A stretch of 23,621 bases of DNA, taken from positions 1-23,621 of the IMG/VR virus record IMGVR_UViG_3300007276_000313; one strand, 5' to 3'. Positions 17,578 to 23,621 of this stretch are shown one piece after another (position 1 is the stretch's first letter; each line of letters starts with the position of its first letter). The notes beneath the pieces were generated by a model, which made no database searches, was not told the origin of the DNA, and worked only from the letters and a program-made list of their open reading frames with translations. The position numbers and the translations under genes are program-made. The stretch is from a virus.

Positions 17578-17586
17578 GTTATTAAC
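17578..17586 (-). promoter_or_regulatory. GTTAATAAC element upstream of RNase H promoter
   Basis: GTTAATAACTTTTT, identical to the polymerase copy, 31 bases upstream of the TGTCA box and just after the uvsX terminator. Confidence 0.4.
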
Positions 17587-17622
17587 AAAAACAAGGGTTT
17601 CTAATCTCTTAGAAACCCTTGT
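17586..17622 (-). terminator. Strong rho-independent terminator after uvsX
   Basis: Perfect 14-bp stem ACAAGGGTTTCTAA/TTAGAAACCCTTGT with a 4-base loop (GAGA on the coding strand), followed by TTTTTGTT. It lies 33 bases after the uvsX stop and separates the UV endonuclease-gp32-uvsX block from the RNase H-helicase block. Confidence 0.9.
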
Positions 17623-17655
17623 AATGCTAATAGTATAATAGTATGTTTACTATCA

Positions 17656-18774
17656 CTATCCTTCTGGAATTGGTTCGTTTGATATTTCTACATCGTCAAT
17701 ACCTAAGTCTTCACTTTTGTAGTCCATTATCAATGTTTCACAAATAAGATTATATATTTCTGTTCTTAGTTCTTCGTCTTCTAATAACGTAGATTTCCAA
17801 GTTTTTGAAGTACATTTCCAATCTGTTCCATCAGCCTTTGTATATGTATACCATGATCCGCCTTGCTTAATTAATTTGTATGCTTTCATAATAGTAAGAT
17901 AACTACCAAGGTCATCTATTCCACTATCAAAATAAATATCAAATTCTGCTGTTCTCAACGGTGGTCCCATACGATTTTTAACAACTACACATTTTGTTTT
18001 AATACCCACAGTTTGAGCTTGGCCATTTACAGTTGCCTTTATTTGACCAGCTGGTTTTAGCCTTAGTCTACAACTAGCATGAAAAGCTATTGCTTTTCCA
18101 CCAGAAGTAGTCCAAGGGTCTCCAAACATAACTCCCATTTTTTGTCGAAGTTGGTTAGTAAATACCAATGCAATTCTTTGTCGTCCAATCATATTTGTGA
18201 TTTTACGCATTGCCTTTGATAATACAATAGCTTTACTAGTTGCCCAACCGTCTTTACTATAATCTGCAGATTGTTCTACTTTAGTAGTTGCTGCAGCCAC
18301 AGAATCTACGGCTATTGTGACTAGTCTATTTTTTTCACCTTCTCTAACAGTTAAAATGATATTTTCCATTACTTCAAATATGTCTTCAACTGTTTCCAAT
18401 TGAATATAAAGTAATTTTGTTGTATCAATACCCAATGCTTGTAAAAATTCCTCATTTATTGCATTTTCAGTATCAATATAAACAGCTAAACCTCCTGCTT
18501 TTTGTGTATTTGCTAAAATTTGAGCTGCTACTAAAGACTTTCCTGAAGCTTCTAATCCAGTTATTTCGGTAATTCTACCAACTGGTATTCCTCCATTAGG
18601 TCTATTTGATATACATAAATCTAGCATTGATGAGCCTGTGGATATCCATTCAGTTAAGTCTGTAGGTGTGTCTTCAGATCCGTCAAGAAAATATGCAACC
18701 TTATAGTCTTTAAATTTTTTATTTAATGACGTTGCAAGTTGTTCTGCTAGTGCGTCTTTTTCTTGATTTCCCAT
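17656..18774 (-). CDS. uvsX: RecA/UvsX-family recombinase
   Basis: A 372-residue strand-exchange ATPase. Walker A is GLEASGKS (73-80). AVYIDTEN follows with the catalytic Glu region, then VTIAVDSVAA (Walker B), and VFTNQLRQKMGVMFGDPWTTSGGKA spans the DNA-binding loop and allosteric segment. It polymerises on single-stranded DNA coated by gp32 and drives recombination-dependent replication and repair. The GVMFG...TTSGG wording is closer to bacterial RecA than is usual for T4 UvsX, so either label is acceptable. It starts one base after the stop of a 49-residue gene that follows gp32, so all three form one operon, closed by a strong terminator. Confidence 0.95.
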   Translation of the reverse strand: MGNQEKDALAEQLATSLNKKFKDYKVAYFLDGSEDTPTDLTEWISTGSSMLDLCISNRPNGGIPVGRITEITGLEASGKSLVAAQILANTQKAGGLAVYIDTENAINEEFLQALGIDTTKLLYIQLETVEDIFEVMENIILTVREGEKNRLVTIAVDSVAAATTKVEQSADYSKDGWATSKAIVLSKAMRKITNMIGRQRIALVFTNQLRQKMGVMFGDPWTTSGGKAIAFHASCRLRLKPAGQIKATVNGQAQTVGIKTKCVVVKNRMGPPLRTAEFDIYFDSGIDDLGSYLTIMKAYKLIKQGGSWYTYTKADGTDWKCTSKTWKSTLLEDEELRTEIYNLICETLIMDYKSEDLGIDDVEISNEPIPEG

Positions 18775-18775
18775 A

Positions 18776-18925
18776 TTACTTATCTCTACCTAACTCTTTA
18801 ACATTCGTTAAAATTGCATTAACTAATTCAGATATTATACCTGTCATTTGTCCTCTGCCTTCTAATTCTTTTGCTAAAGCCCTAACTGGATTTTCAATTT
18901 TTCTTTTTAATGTTTCTTTTTCCAT
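18776..18925 (-). CDS. Small conserved-position protein between gp32 and uvsX
   Basis: A 49-residue charged protein: MEKETLKRKIENPVRALAKE, then GIISELVNAILTNVKELGRD. It is probably two helices joined by a Gly-rich turn (GRGQMTG). The open frame reaches 18976, but the ATG at 18925 has GGAGAAAAACA ahead of it and avoids overlap with gp32, so it is preferred. It lies ten bases after gp32 and one base before uvsX. It may assist recombinase loading by position alone; sequence shows no such signature. Confidence 0.62.
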   Translation of the reverse strand: MEKETLKRKIENPVRALAKELEGRGQMTGIISELVNAILTNVKELGRDK

Positions 18926-18935
18926 TGTTTTTCTC

Positions 18936-19727
18936 CTATTGATTAAATAAGTCGTCAAAAGCTGCAGATATATCATCAGTAGTTTTTGCGGTTGATGCAG
19001 CTACTACTGGAGCCTTTTCAGTTGTTTGCTTTTTATTTTCCCATGGTAAATCACCTGTTGATTCTTCTCCGTCTGTACTAGGATCTAACCATTCTTCTAA
19101 TGCAGACTTTAAATCATCATATGAAACTTTCTTAAAAATATTAAAAATATCTTCTTGTCCAGTCATAATTTTCTCAGCAGTAGCTTTATCAGTTGTTGCT
19201 GGAGTTTGATTTGGTTTTACTCTAATAGTAGTTTTAGGATAAGATCCTGCACCTTCAGATGGAGTAAATTCAACTACAATATCTCTACCTGATCCTGGAT
19301 CTGTAATATCACCATAATCTGGATCTGTAATAAATCCTAATAGTTCTGTATATACTTGTTTACCAAATCCCCATAATTTTACACCCTCTCCTTCAGCTCC
19401 TCTAACTAAAACAGGAACATAAGTTCTCATTTTTGGTTCTAGCTTTTTAGAAAGTTTCCAATCGTCTGAATTTCCTGTTGCTTTTAACTTTTCAGAAAAT
19501 TCTACAACTGGATCTGGTTCTCCAAATGTTACAGGTGAAAGATAATTCTTTTTACCTAAGTCATAGTGAAAAAACAGTTCCTGAAAGGGATTGTCTTTAT
19601 TGTGTTGGTAAGGTACGATTCTTACTTGATTTTTTCCTGGACTTGGTTTCCATAAGTGGGAAGTCCTTGTTGTTTGAGATTGTAAATCTCCGAGTTTACG
19701 TCTAATTGCGTCTAAGTCAATTGCCAT
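18936..19727 (-). CDS. gp32: Single-stranded DNA-binding protein (T4 gp32-like)
   Basis: A 263-residue SSB that coats unwound DNA and recruits replisome and recombinase. The N-terminal basic segment (AIRRKLGDLQSQTTR) serves cooperative binding. The OB-fold core carries VRIVPY and PFQELFFHYDLG, and the acidic tail ends DDISAAFDDLFNQ. That order matches T4 gp32 (301 residues). The protein has no cysteine at all, so the zinc site of T4 gp32 is absent. It starts after a GAGGA site. A middle-type promoter lies 32 bases upstream, overlapping the end of the UV endonuclease gene. It is followed by the small gene and uvsX. Confidence 0.92.
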   Translation of the reverse strand: MAIDLDAIRRKLGDLQSQTTRTSHLWKPSPGKNQVRIVPYQHNKDNPFQELFFHYDLGKKNYLSPVTFGEPDPVVEFSEKLKATGNSDDWKLSKKLEPKMRTYVPVLVRGAEGEGVKLWGFGKQVYTELLGFITDPDYGDITDPGSGRDIVVEFTPSEGAGSYPKTTIRVKPNQTPATTDKATAEKIMTGQEDIFNIFKKVSYDDLKSALEEWLDPSTDGEESTGDLPWENKKQTTEKAPVVAASTAKTTDDISAAFDDLFNQ

Positions 19728-19759
19728 TTTTTTTCCTCTTTTTTTGTTAATTATTATTT

Positions 19760-19781
19760 AATATATAAAAAAATTCTAACA
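19760..19781 (-). promoter_or_regulatory. Middle-type promoter (TGTTA-N11-TATATT) for gp32
   Basis: TGTTA at 19781-19777, formed by the last Cys codon and stop of the UV endonuclease gene, then 11 bases and TATATT at 19765-19760. Expected leader is about 26 bases with an AGAGGA site. Confidence 0.5.
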
Positions 19782-20786
19782 TGGTAAAACTTCTGTTAAA
19801 ATATTTTTCTTTTCCATAAAAGCTAATTCCTTAGCTTTTGCTTCGACTACAACGTCGATATCTAGACCATAATCATTGATTTCTTCTACAATATAATCAG
19901 AGTGAGCTTGTACTTTTATCTTGCTGAATTCTTTGTACATTGTAGCAAGTGTTGGAAAGTCTTGCATTTGGTCTATTGTTATATTATTGTTTTTGCAAAT
20001 TTGCTCGACAATAAGTTTTTGTTCTGCACGTCTTGATTCTGAATAATGTGTACAAGGTTTTATATCACCCCATGTAGAAGCTGCAAGTTTTAGTGCTTCT
20101 TCTTCTGTCATATCACCTGTGCAAAACTTGTGATGGAAGTAGTCGAATACAATAGGTATACCAACTACTTTGTATACACCATCATATAAATCTTTGACAG
20201 AGTACATGTTTGCTTTATCATCGTTTTCGACAGTTAGACGTGCTTGTGCTGATGGTTGCAATCTTAAGAAGTTTTTACAAAATCTATCTAGTGCAGACTT
20301 TTTATCACCATATGCACCGCCAACATGTATGTTAATTTTTGCCATACGAGACTTTGGTAAACCCATAAGATCCATAATTTGTGCAGATTTATCTAGTTCA
20401 TTCATTGCATTTAGTACTACATTTTCGTTTGGTGAAGCTAGTACACAAAATTGACCTGGATGAAATGATAGTCGTTGACCATTATCCATTGCCAATTTGC
20501 CGATGCCCTTTAGTAAATTACAAATTTTGTCATAGTCTGGTAAATCTGTAAGTTCGTATTCTGACATCCATGGAAACATGTTACTTGACATGCGATAGAC
20601 TTTAATTCCATTTTGATTATTCCAACTTATTACTTTTGTTAAATTTCGTAAGTTTTCCAATATTAATTCTGATGCATACTCTGGACCTTTTGCTTGAAAG
20701 GTTCTACGTATCATACTTCTGTTGCATGATATGCCTTGCTTTGCAAGTGTCATATTTATACATGCGTATCCTAGTTGTTTTGCCAT
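19776..20786 (-). CDS. uvsE: UV damage endonuclease (UvsE/UVDE)
   Basis: A 336-residue TIM-barrel nuclease that cuts 5' of pyrimidine dimers and other distortions. Metal-binding motifs are visible in order: SFHPGQF (H109), NIHVGGAYGDK (H154), TVENDD (E187), FDYFHH (D215, H218), then CTHYSESR and QAHSDY with further histidines. The N-terminal GYACINMTL is also typical. T4 instead repairs dimers with the unrelated DenV, so this is a different solution, fitting a sunlit environment. The gene has a middle-type promoter 18 bases upstream, a short leader and no Shine-Dalgarno site. Confidence 0.95.
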   Translation of the reverse strand: MAKQLGYACINMTLAKQGISCNRSMIRRTFQAKGPEYASELILENLRNLTKVISWNNQNGIKVYRMSSNMFPWMSEYELTDLPDYDKICNLLKGIGKLAMDNGQRLSFHPGQFCVLASPNENVVLNAMNELDKSAQIMDLMGLPKSRMAKINIHVGGAYGDKKSALDRFCKNFLRLQPSAQARLTVENDDKANMYSVKDLYDGVYKVVGIPIVFDYFHHKFCTGDMTEEEALKLAASTWGDIKPCTHYSESRRAEQKLIVEQICKNNNITIDQMQDFPTLATMYKEFSKIKVQAHSDYIVEEINDYGLDIDVVVEAKAKELAFMEKKNILTEVLPC

Positions 20787-20804
20787 AATTTAATTTTATA
20801 TAGT

Positions 20805-20826
20805 AATATAATAAATTTATTTAACA
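20805..20826 (-). promoter_or_regulatory. Middle-type promoter (TGTTA-N11-TATATT) for UV endonuclease
   Basis: TGTTA at 20826-20822 and TATATT at 20810-20805 on the coding strand, 11 bases apart. The same CAGAATTTTTTTATG lead-in as at the RNase H site is present. Confidence 0.55.
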
Positions 20827-20847
20827 TAAAAAAATTCTGAGTTAAAA

Positions 20848-20856
20848 GTTATTAAC
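20848..20856 (-). promoter_or_regulatory. GTTAATAAC element upstream of UV endonuclease promoter
   Basis: Third copy of GTTAATAACTTTT. It is 21 bases from the TGTTA box, about one helical turn closer than in the other two copies. Confidence 0.4.
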
Positions 20857-20857
20857 A

Positions 20858-21202
20858 TTATTTCCAAAATAATTGTACACTGATTATTCCCATTGCTAAG
20901 ATTAATGATGTGAAGGTTTTTAAAGATATGCCTTCTCCCATAAAAATCCAAGTTAAAATTGCATAGGAGCTTATACCTAGTGCAAATCCTAAGAATCTAC
21001 CAGGCCATAATAATCCATCAAAGTGTTCAAACGCAAACTTAGTTGCTATTATAAACGCATAAGATATTGTAGATCCTCCTACAATCGATAAAAATATGGG
21101 GTGTTTTTGAAACCATGGCCATATGAATTGACCATTAGTTTGAAACCAAATTAAGGTTTGTCCAAACAAGAAAAGAAGGACGCTCAGCGAAAGCTTTGTC
21201 AT
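20858..21202 (-). CDS. Small four-helix membrane protein
   Basis: A 114-residue protein with four hydrophobic segments at about 3-19, 35-55, 63-87 and 92-112, joined by short loops with few charges. A tryptophan-rich loop (FIWPWFQKH) follows the first helix. Size and four-helix plan resemble small multidrug/DMT-type transporters, but I see no diagnostic motif such as the SMR glutamate in helix 1. It probably sits in the host inner membrane. A middle-type promoter lies 45 bases upstream; no Shine-Dalgarno site is seen. Function unknown. Confidence 0.72.
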   Translation of the reverse strand: MTKLSLSVLLFLFGQTLIWFQTNGQFIWPWFQKHPIFLSIVGGSTISYAFIIATKFAFEHFDGLLWPGRFLGFALGISSYAILTWIFMGEGISLKTFTSLILAMGIISVQLFWK

Positions 21203-21247
21203 AAGTTAATTATTAGTTAGTATTTAGTTATTCTTTAATTATTATTA

Positions 21248-21269
21248 AATATAAACAAAATAATTGACA
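21248..21269 (-). promoter_or_regulatory. Middle-type promoter (TGTCA-N11-TATATT) for membrane protein gene
   Basis: TGTCA at 21269-21265 and TATATT at 21253-21248 on the coding strand, 11 bases apart. The expected leader of about 39 bases is AT-rich with no clear ribosome site. Confidence 0.55.
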
Positions 21270-21296
21270 TGGTAAAATCCAGGCCAAATATTTTTA

Positions 21297-21494
21297 CTAT
21301 TTTTTTACAAATAGATTTTTTATTTCGTTTTGTATAAGGTCACGTAAAAGCTTTCTTAGTTCTTCTTCGTCCTTTTCACGTCGCTTATTGTGTGCATCAG
21401 GGTCAGACTTAATACCTAGCTTCTTACCATGATACGACATAGTATTGCCTTTCTTTTTCTTATCTTTACCTAATATTAAGTTTTGGTCTGCCAT
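21297..21494 (-). CDS. Small charged hypothetical protein
   Basis: A 65-residue, highly charged protein: basic N-terminal half (GKDKKKKGNTMSYHGKKLG), then a likely amphipathic helix (EEELRKLLRDLIQNEIKNLF). No family is recognised. The ATG overlaps the stop of the acidic 497-residue gene by one base (TAATG), and no ribosome site is visible, so translation is probably coupled. Its basic character may let it pair with the acidic neighbour, but that is only an inference. Confidence 0.6.
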   Translation of the reverse strand: MADQNLILGKDKKKKGNTMSYHGKKLGIKSDPDAHNKRREKDEEELRKLLRDLIQNEIKNLFVKK

Positions 21495-22987
21495 TATTTT
21501 TTTAGTAGGCTTTTTAATTTAATCATGCCTTCTGTTTTATTTCTTCTTTTGGGTTCATAATCTTGTTTAATAGGAATATCACGTCGTAATTTACCTGTTT
21601 TCTCATCTTTATATCGCCAAGGCTCTCGTTCAGCTTTAGTCATAAATCTCCTGTCACCAGAATAGGTTGTAAATGTCTCACCTGATTTGGTTTTATCAGT
21701 TGACTCCTTTGAGTCGTCAAAAATATCCCAATTTTTATCATCTAGTTTATACTTTGAAGGACCTTTTGTCATACCACCAATTCCTGTGTAAGCTTCACCA
21801 TCTTTTTCAGGAGTAACAATCCTACTCATAAGTTTCATGATATTTCCATCAGCTAAATTATCAAGGTCCTGCATGATGCCTATTCTTAATCGCTCATCAC
21901 TTATCTTTTCCATTTTCTGTCCAATAGGGTTTTTATCATCATTATAAAATGTATCTCTTACAAATTGTACATCTTCGTCAGATATGTCTGCTGGCCCGTC
22001 GAATTTCTTTCCTCTTTTAAGAAATTTTGCAACTTGTTGTAGTTTTTTCTTAGGATGCATGACTGAATATGGCCATTTCTTGCTTGCCATGGCTTTTGGA
22101 AGTGTTTCTAAATGCTCATCTTCATCTGGTAGATTTTCATAAAATTCTTTATCCTCATCTTCGAATTTATATTCAAGGGATCCTTTATATTCAGTTTTTC
22201 TTGTTGGTTGTTCTGTGTAAGGATCAACAAATCTAGGATCTCGATCTGGATTTCCTGCTGAGAAGCCTGCTGCTTCCTGTTTTTTATCTTCATCGCTAGC
22301 ATCCATATTTTCATCGTCGTCATCATCCATATCTTCATCGTTGTCATAATCCTCACCTTCATCTTCTGGTTTTATATCGTCATGGTATTGATGCTTTAAT
22401 AGATCTTCTAAACCGTCCCTCATTTCTTCCTGCTGGTCGTCGGATAAACTAGAAGATTGTGCATCAAAATCATAGTGTCCGTCATTTTCTACTTGTGCAC
22501 TAATGTCTCCTATCTTATCATCATAGAAACTAAAGTCTATTCTTCCATCTGAATCAGCATCTATACCTGCATCTCCTGATTCGAACTTTTTAGCTAAAGT
22601 TTTTGCATCTATTCCTGGAATGTTAAGTGTATTGGCCAAGTCTTCTACGTCAACTTCTACTGTGTTATCATCTTCTCCTATAGTAATCTTTCCATCAACA
22701 ACTTTTTGACCTTTACCAGCACTACCATCAACACTATAGTCTGACTTTGAATCTGTATCATTACCTGCTGTTCTATCAAATGAAACCTTTTGACTGTCAT
22801 CTTTTTTGTCGTCACCACCTTCTGAATCTTTTTCTGCCATCTTATCCCAAGCTATTTTTGCTGGATGACCTTTTTCCATTGTTTTTGCAGAACCAGCCTT
22901 CATTTCTCCTGGTTTTCCGTCTTTATCCTTATATTTAATGATTTTTTCATCATCAATTTCAGTTAGTAGGTCTTTTAATTTTATCAT
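21494..22987 (-). CDS. Very acidic protein, candidate internal head or scaffold protein
   Basis: A 497-residue hydrophilic protein. It contains long Asp/Glu runs (for example around residues 205-240) and a mixed basic C-terminal third. It begins MIKLKDLLTEI and its last residues repeat this as GMIKLKSLLKK. T4 internal head proteins start with a short capsid-targeting peptide (MKTYQEFIAEA) that is cut by the prohead protease after Glu; MIKLKDLLTE has a similar length, amphipathic character and a Glu at the right place. Packaging or a core/scaffold role is therefore suggested but not shown. An AGGAGAG site gives a firm start. It is coupled to the small charged gene. Confidence 0.6.
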   Translation of the reverse strand: MIKLKDLLTEIDDEKIIKYKDKDGKPGEMKAGSAKTMEKGHPAKIAWDKMAEKDSEGGDDKKDDSQKVSFDRTAGNDTDSKSDYSVDGSAGKGQKVVDGKITIGEDDNTVEVDVEDLANTLNIPGIDAKTLAKKFESGDAGIDADSDGRIDFSFYDDKIGDISAQVENDGHYDFDAQSSSLSDDQQEEMRDGLEDLLKHQYHDDIKPEDEGEDYDNDEDMDDDDDENMDASDEDKKQEAAGFSAGNPDRDPRFVDPYTEQPTRKTEYKGSLEYKFEDEDKEFYENLPDEDEHLETLPKAMASKKWPYSVMHPKKKLQQVAKFLKRGKKFDGPADISDEDVQFVRDTFYNDDKNPIGQKMEKISDERLRIGIMQDLDNLADGNIMKLMSRIVTPEKDGEAYTGIGGMTKGPSKYKLDDKNWDIFDDSKESTDKTKSGETFTTYSGDRRFMTKAEREPWRYKDEKTGKLRRDIPIKQDYEPKRRNKTEGMIKLKSLLKK

Positions 22988-23015
22988 TGATTCTCTCCTA
23001 AGATAGTTAACTATA

Positions 23016-23025
23016 TATAAATATC
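23016..23025 (-). promoter_or_regulatory. GATATTTATA motif before the acidic 497-residue gene
   Basis: Coding-strand GATATTTATA overlaps the stop codon of the upstream gene and lies about 28 bases before the ATG. It matches the groES copy. Promoter role is inferred. Confidence 0.32.
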
Positions 23026-23425
23026 ATCGTTTTACCTTAATATGTATAATTTCCTTGACAGATGTATCTATTCGTCTTAATCCATCTTCATTAGTAACCA
23101 TTATACAGTTTCTATAATTTTCCCAATCTACCTGAAAAGTTGTATCTAGGACACCGTTATTACAGGTTTTAATTGTTTCGTTTAAGGCGTTAATTGTATA
23201 AAGGGTATTTGTTTGTTTTTTCCTGTGTAGGGATATAGTTTCTGGAAAGATTTCTACCCTTCCTGTAGCATCTATATTATATGTACACATCAATTCTCTA
23301 GTATCATTTTCATTCTTGAGAACAAACATTTTATTATATAAGATATCGTAAGCATCTATAATTCTATCGACTGTTTTAGATAGGGCACGATTATTTGTAA
23401 ATGTACAAAGGAGCTGGGTTCTCAT
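23024..23425 (-). CDS. Hypothetical protein resembling one in marine T4-like phages
   Basis: A 133-residue protein: MRTQLLCTFTNNRALSKTVD, YNKMFVLKNENDTRELMCTYN, then SLHRKKQTNTLYTINALNE and a final beta-rich segment ending HIKVKR. I recall proteins with the SLHRKK-x-TNTLYTINALN phrase in marine T4-like phages, annotated only as hypothetical; this could not be checked here. The mix of strand and helix suggests a compact globular protein. It overlaps the upstream stop by one base (TAATG) with a GGAGA site, and is followed by the acidic gene. Confidence 0.7.
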   Translation of the reverse strand: MRTQLLCTFTNNRALSKTVDRIIDAYDILYNKMFVLKNENDTRELMCTYNIDATGRVEIFPETISLHRKKQTNTLYTINALNETIKTCNNGVLDTTFQVDWENYRNCIMVTNEDGLRRIDTSVKEIIHIKVKR

Positions 23426-23621
23426 TAACTATTTCTCCTTTCATCTATATTTTCTTTTAGACAAGTTCTCATACCTTTACCAATTGCAGATGCAACCTTT
23501 TGAGAAGTTCCTGCTGTTCTCCACACATCAGTTGCCAATTCTACTTTACCGTCTGGTGAATTTATAGTTAGTGCACCAGTTTCAGCATCTACTTTACTAG
23601 TTTTTAATATATGCTCATTTA
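23425..23621 (-). CDS. Unknown gene, N-terminus outside window
   Basis: The last 64 codons of a gene that begins beyond the right edge. The visible part reads KTSKVDAETGALTINSPDGK, then ATDVWRTAGTSQKVASAIGK, and ends ENIDERRNS. It has a short beta-rich stretch followed by a helix. No family recognised. The stop is shared with the start of the next gene (TAATG), so they are co-translated. The open frame and coupling are the only evidence that it is real. Confidence 0.6.
   Translation of the reverse strand, partial: NEHILKTSKVDAETGALTINSPDGKVELATDVWRTAGTSQKVASAIGKGMRTCLKENIDERRNS

Noticed and set aside
18926-18976. N-terminal extension of the 49-residue gene into the end of gp32
   Set aside because: The residues read as a translation of the gp32 tail in another frame, and GGAGA precedes the ATG at 18925.
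9130-21269. Plus-strand TTGACA followed 18 bases later by TTATTT or ATATTT at 9130, 17541 and 21264, read as rightward -35/-10 promoters
   Set aside because: TTGACA is the complement of the conserved TGTCAA box. Transcription in that direction would be antisense to every gene, and the -10 is poor. The leftward reading, with fixed N11 to TATATT just before start codons, explains the pattern better.

Overview
This window is a strongly AT-rich stretch of a T4-like (tailed, myovirus-type) phage genome. Every convincing gene lies on the minus strand, so transcription runs from high to low coordinates. The type is clear from a near-complete T4-style replication and recombination set: gp43-like family B DNA polymerase, gp41-like DnaB-fold helicase, RNase H/5'-3' exonuclease, UvsX/RecA recombinase and gp32-like single-strand binding protein. 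It also carries genes common in marine T4-like phages: UV-damage endonuclease, class II ribonucleotide reductase, dUTPase and a Cas4/RecB-like nuclease. The marine setting and the host are inferences; nothing here names the host.

Layout in transcription order (right to left). 23621-20858: the end of an unknown gene, a conserved hypothetical gene, a very acidic 497-residue protein that may be packaged in the head, a small charged protein and a four-helix membrane protein. 20786-15130: UV endonuclease, gp32, a 49-residue gene, UvsX, a strong terminator, then RNase H and helicase. 15042-9179: nucleotide metabolism and DNA modification, with nrdJ, two small overlapping genes, a possible flavoprotein, a thymidylate-synthase-family protein with the hallmark Asp of dCMP hydroxymethylases, a MazG-like DUF6378 protein, a clear relative of T4 DNA beta-glucosyltransferase, and dUTPase. 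9087-4164: DNA polymerase, then groES-groEL and two small genes ending at a terminator. 4118-1: Fe-S nuclease, SLOG protein, small ribbon-helix-helix-like protein and two GT4 glycosyltransferases, the last cut by the window edge.

Together the genes describe a phage that makes its own nucleotides, probably replaces cytosine with hydroxymethylcytosine and glucosylates it, and replicates with its own replisome. It carries a complete chaperonin pair and repairs UV damage.

The most striking non-coding signal is a repeated promoter-like element, TGTCA (or TGTTA, GGTCA), exactly 11 bases, then TATATT. It sits before seven genes: nuclease, DNA polymerase, dCMP hydroxymethylase-like gene, RNase H, gp32, UV endonuclease and the membrane protein gene. 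Its geometry matches T4 middle promoters (activator box plus -10), but the box sequence differs from the MotA box. Several of these genes have little or no leader and no Shine-Dalgarno sequence, whereas most other genes have a clear GGAGA-type site. No intergenic gap exceeds about 150 bases, and no tRNA, CRISPR array or mobile element was seen.
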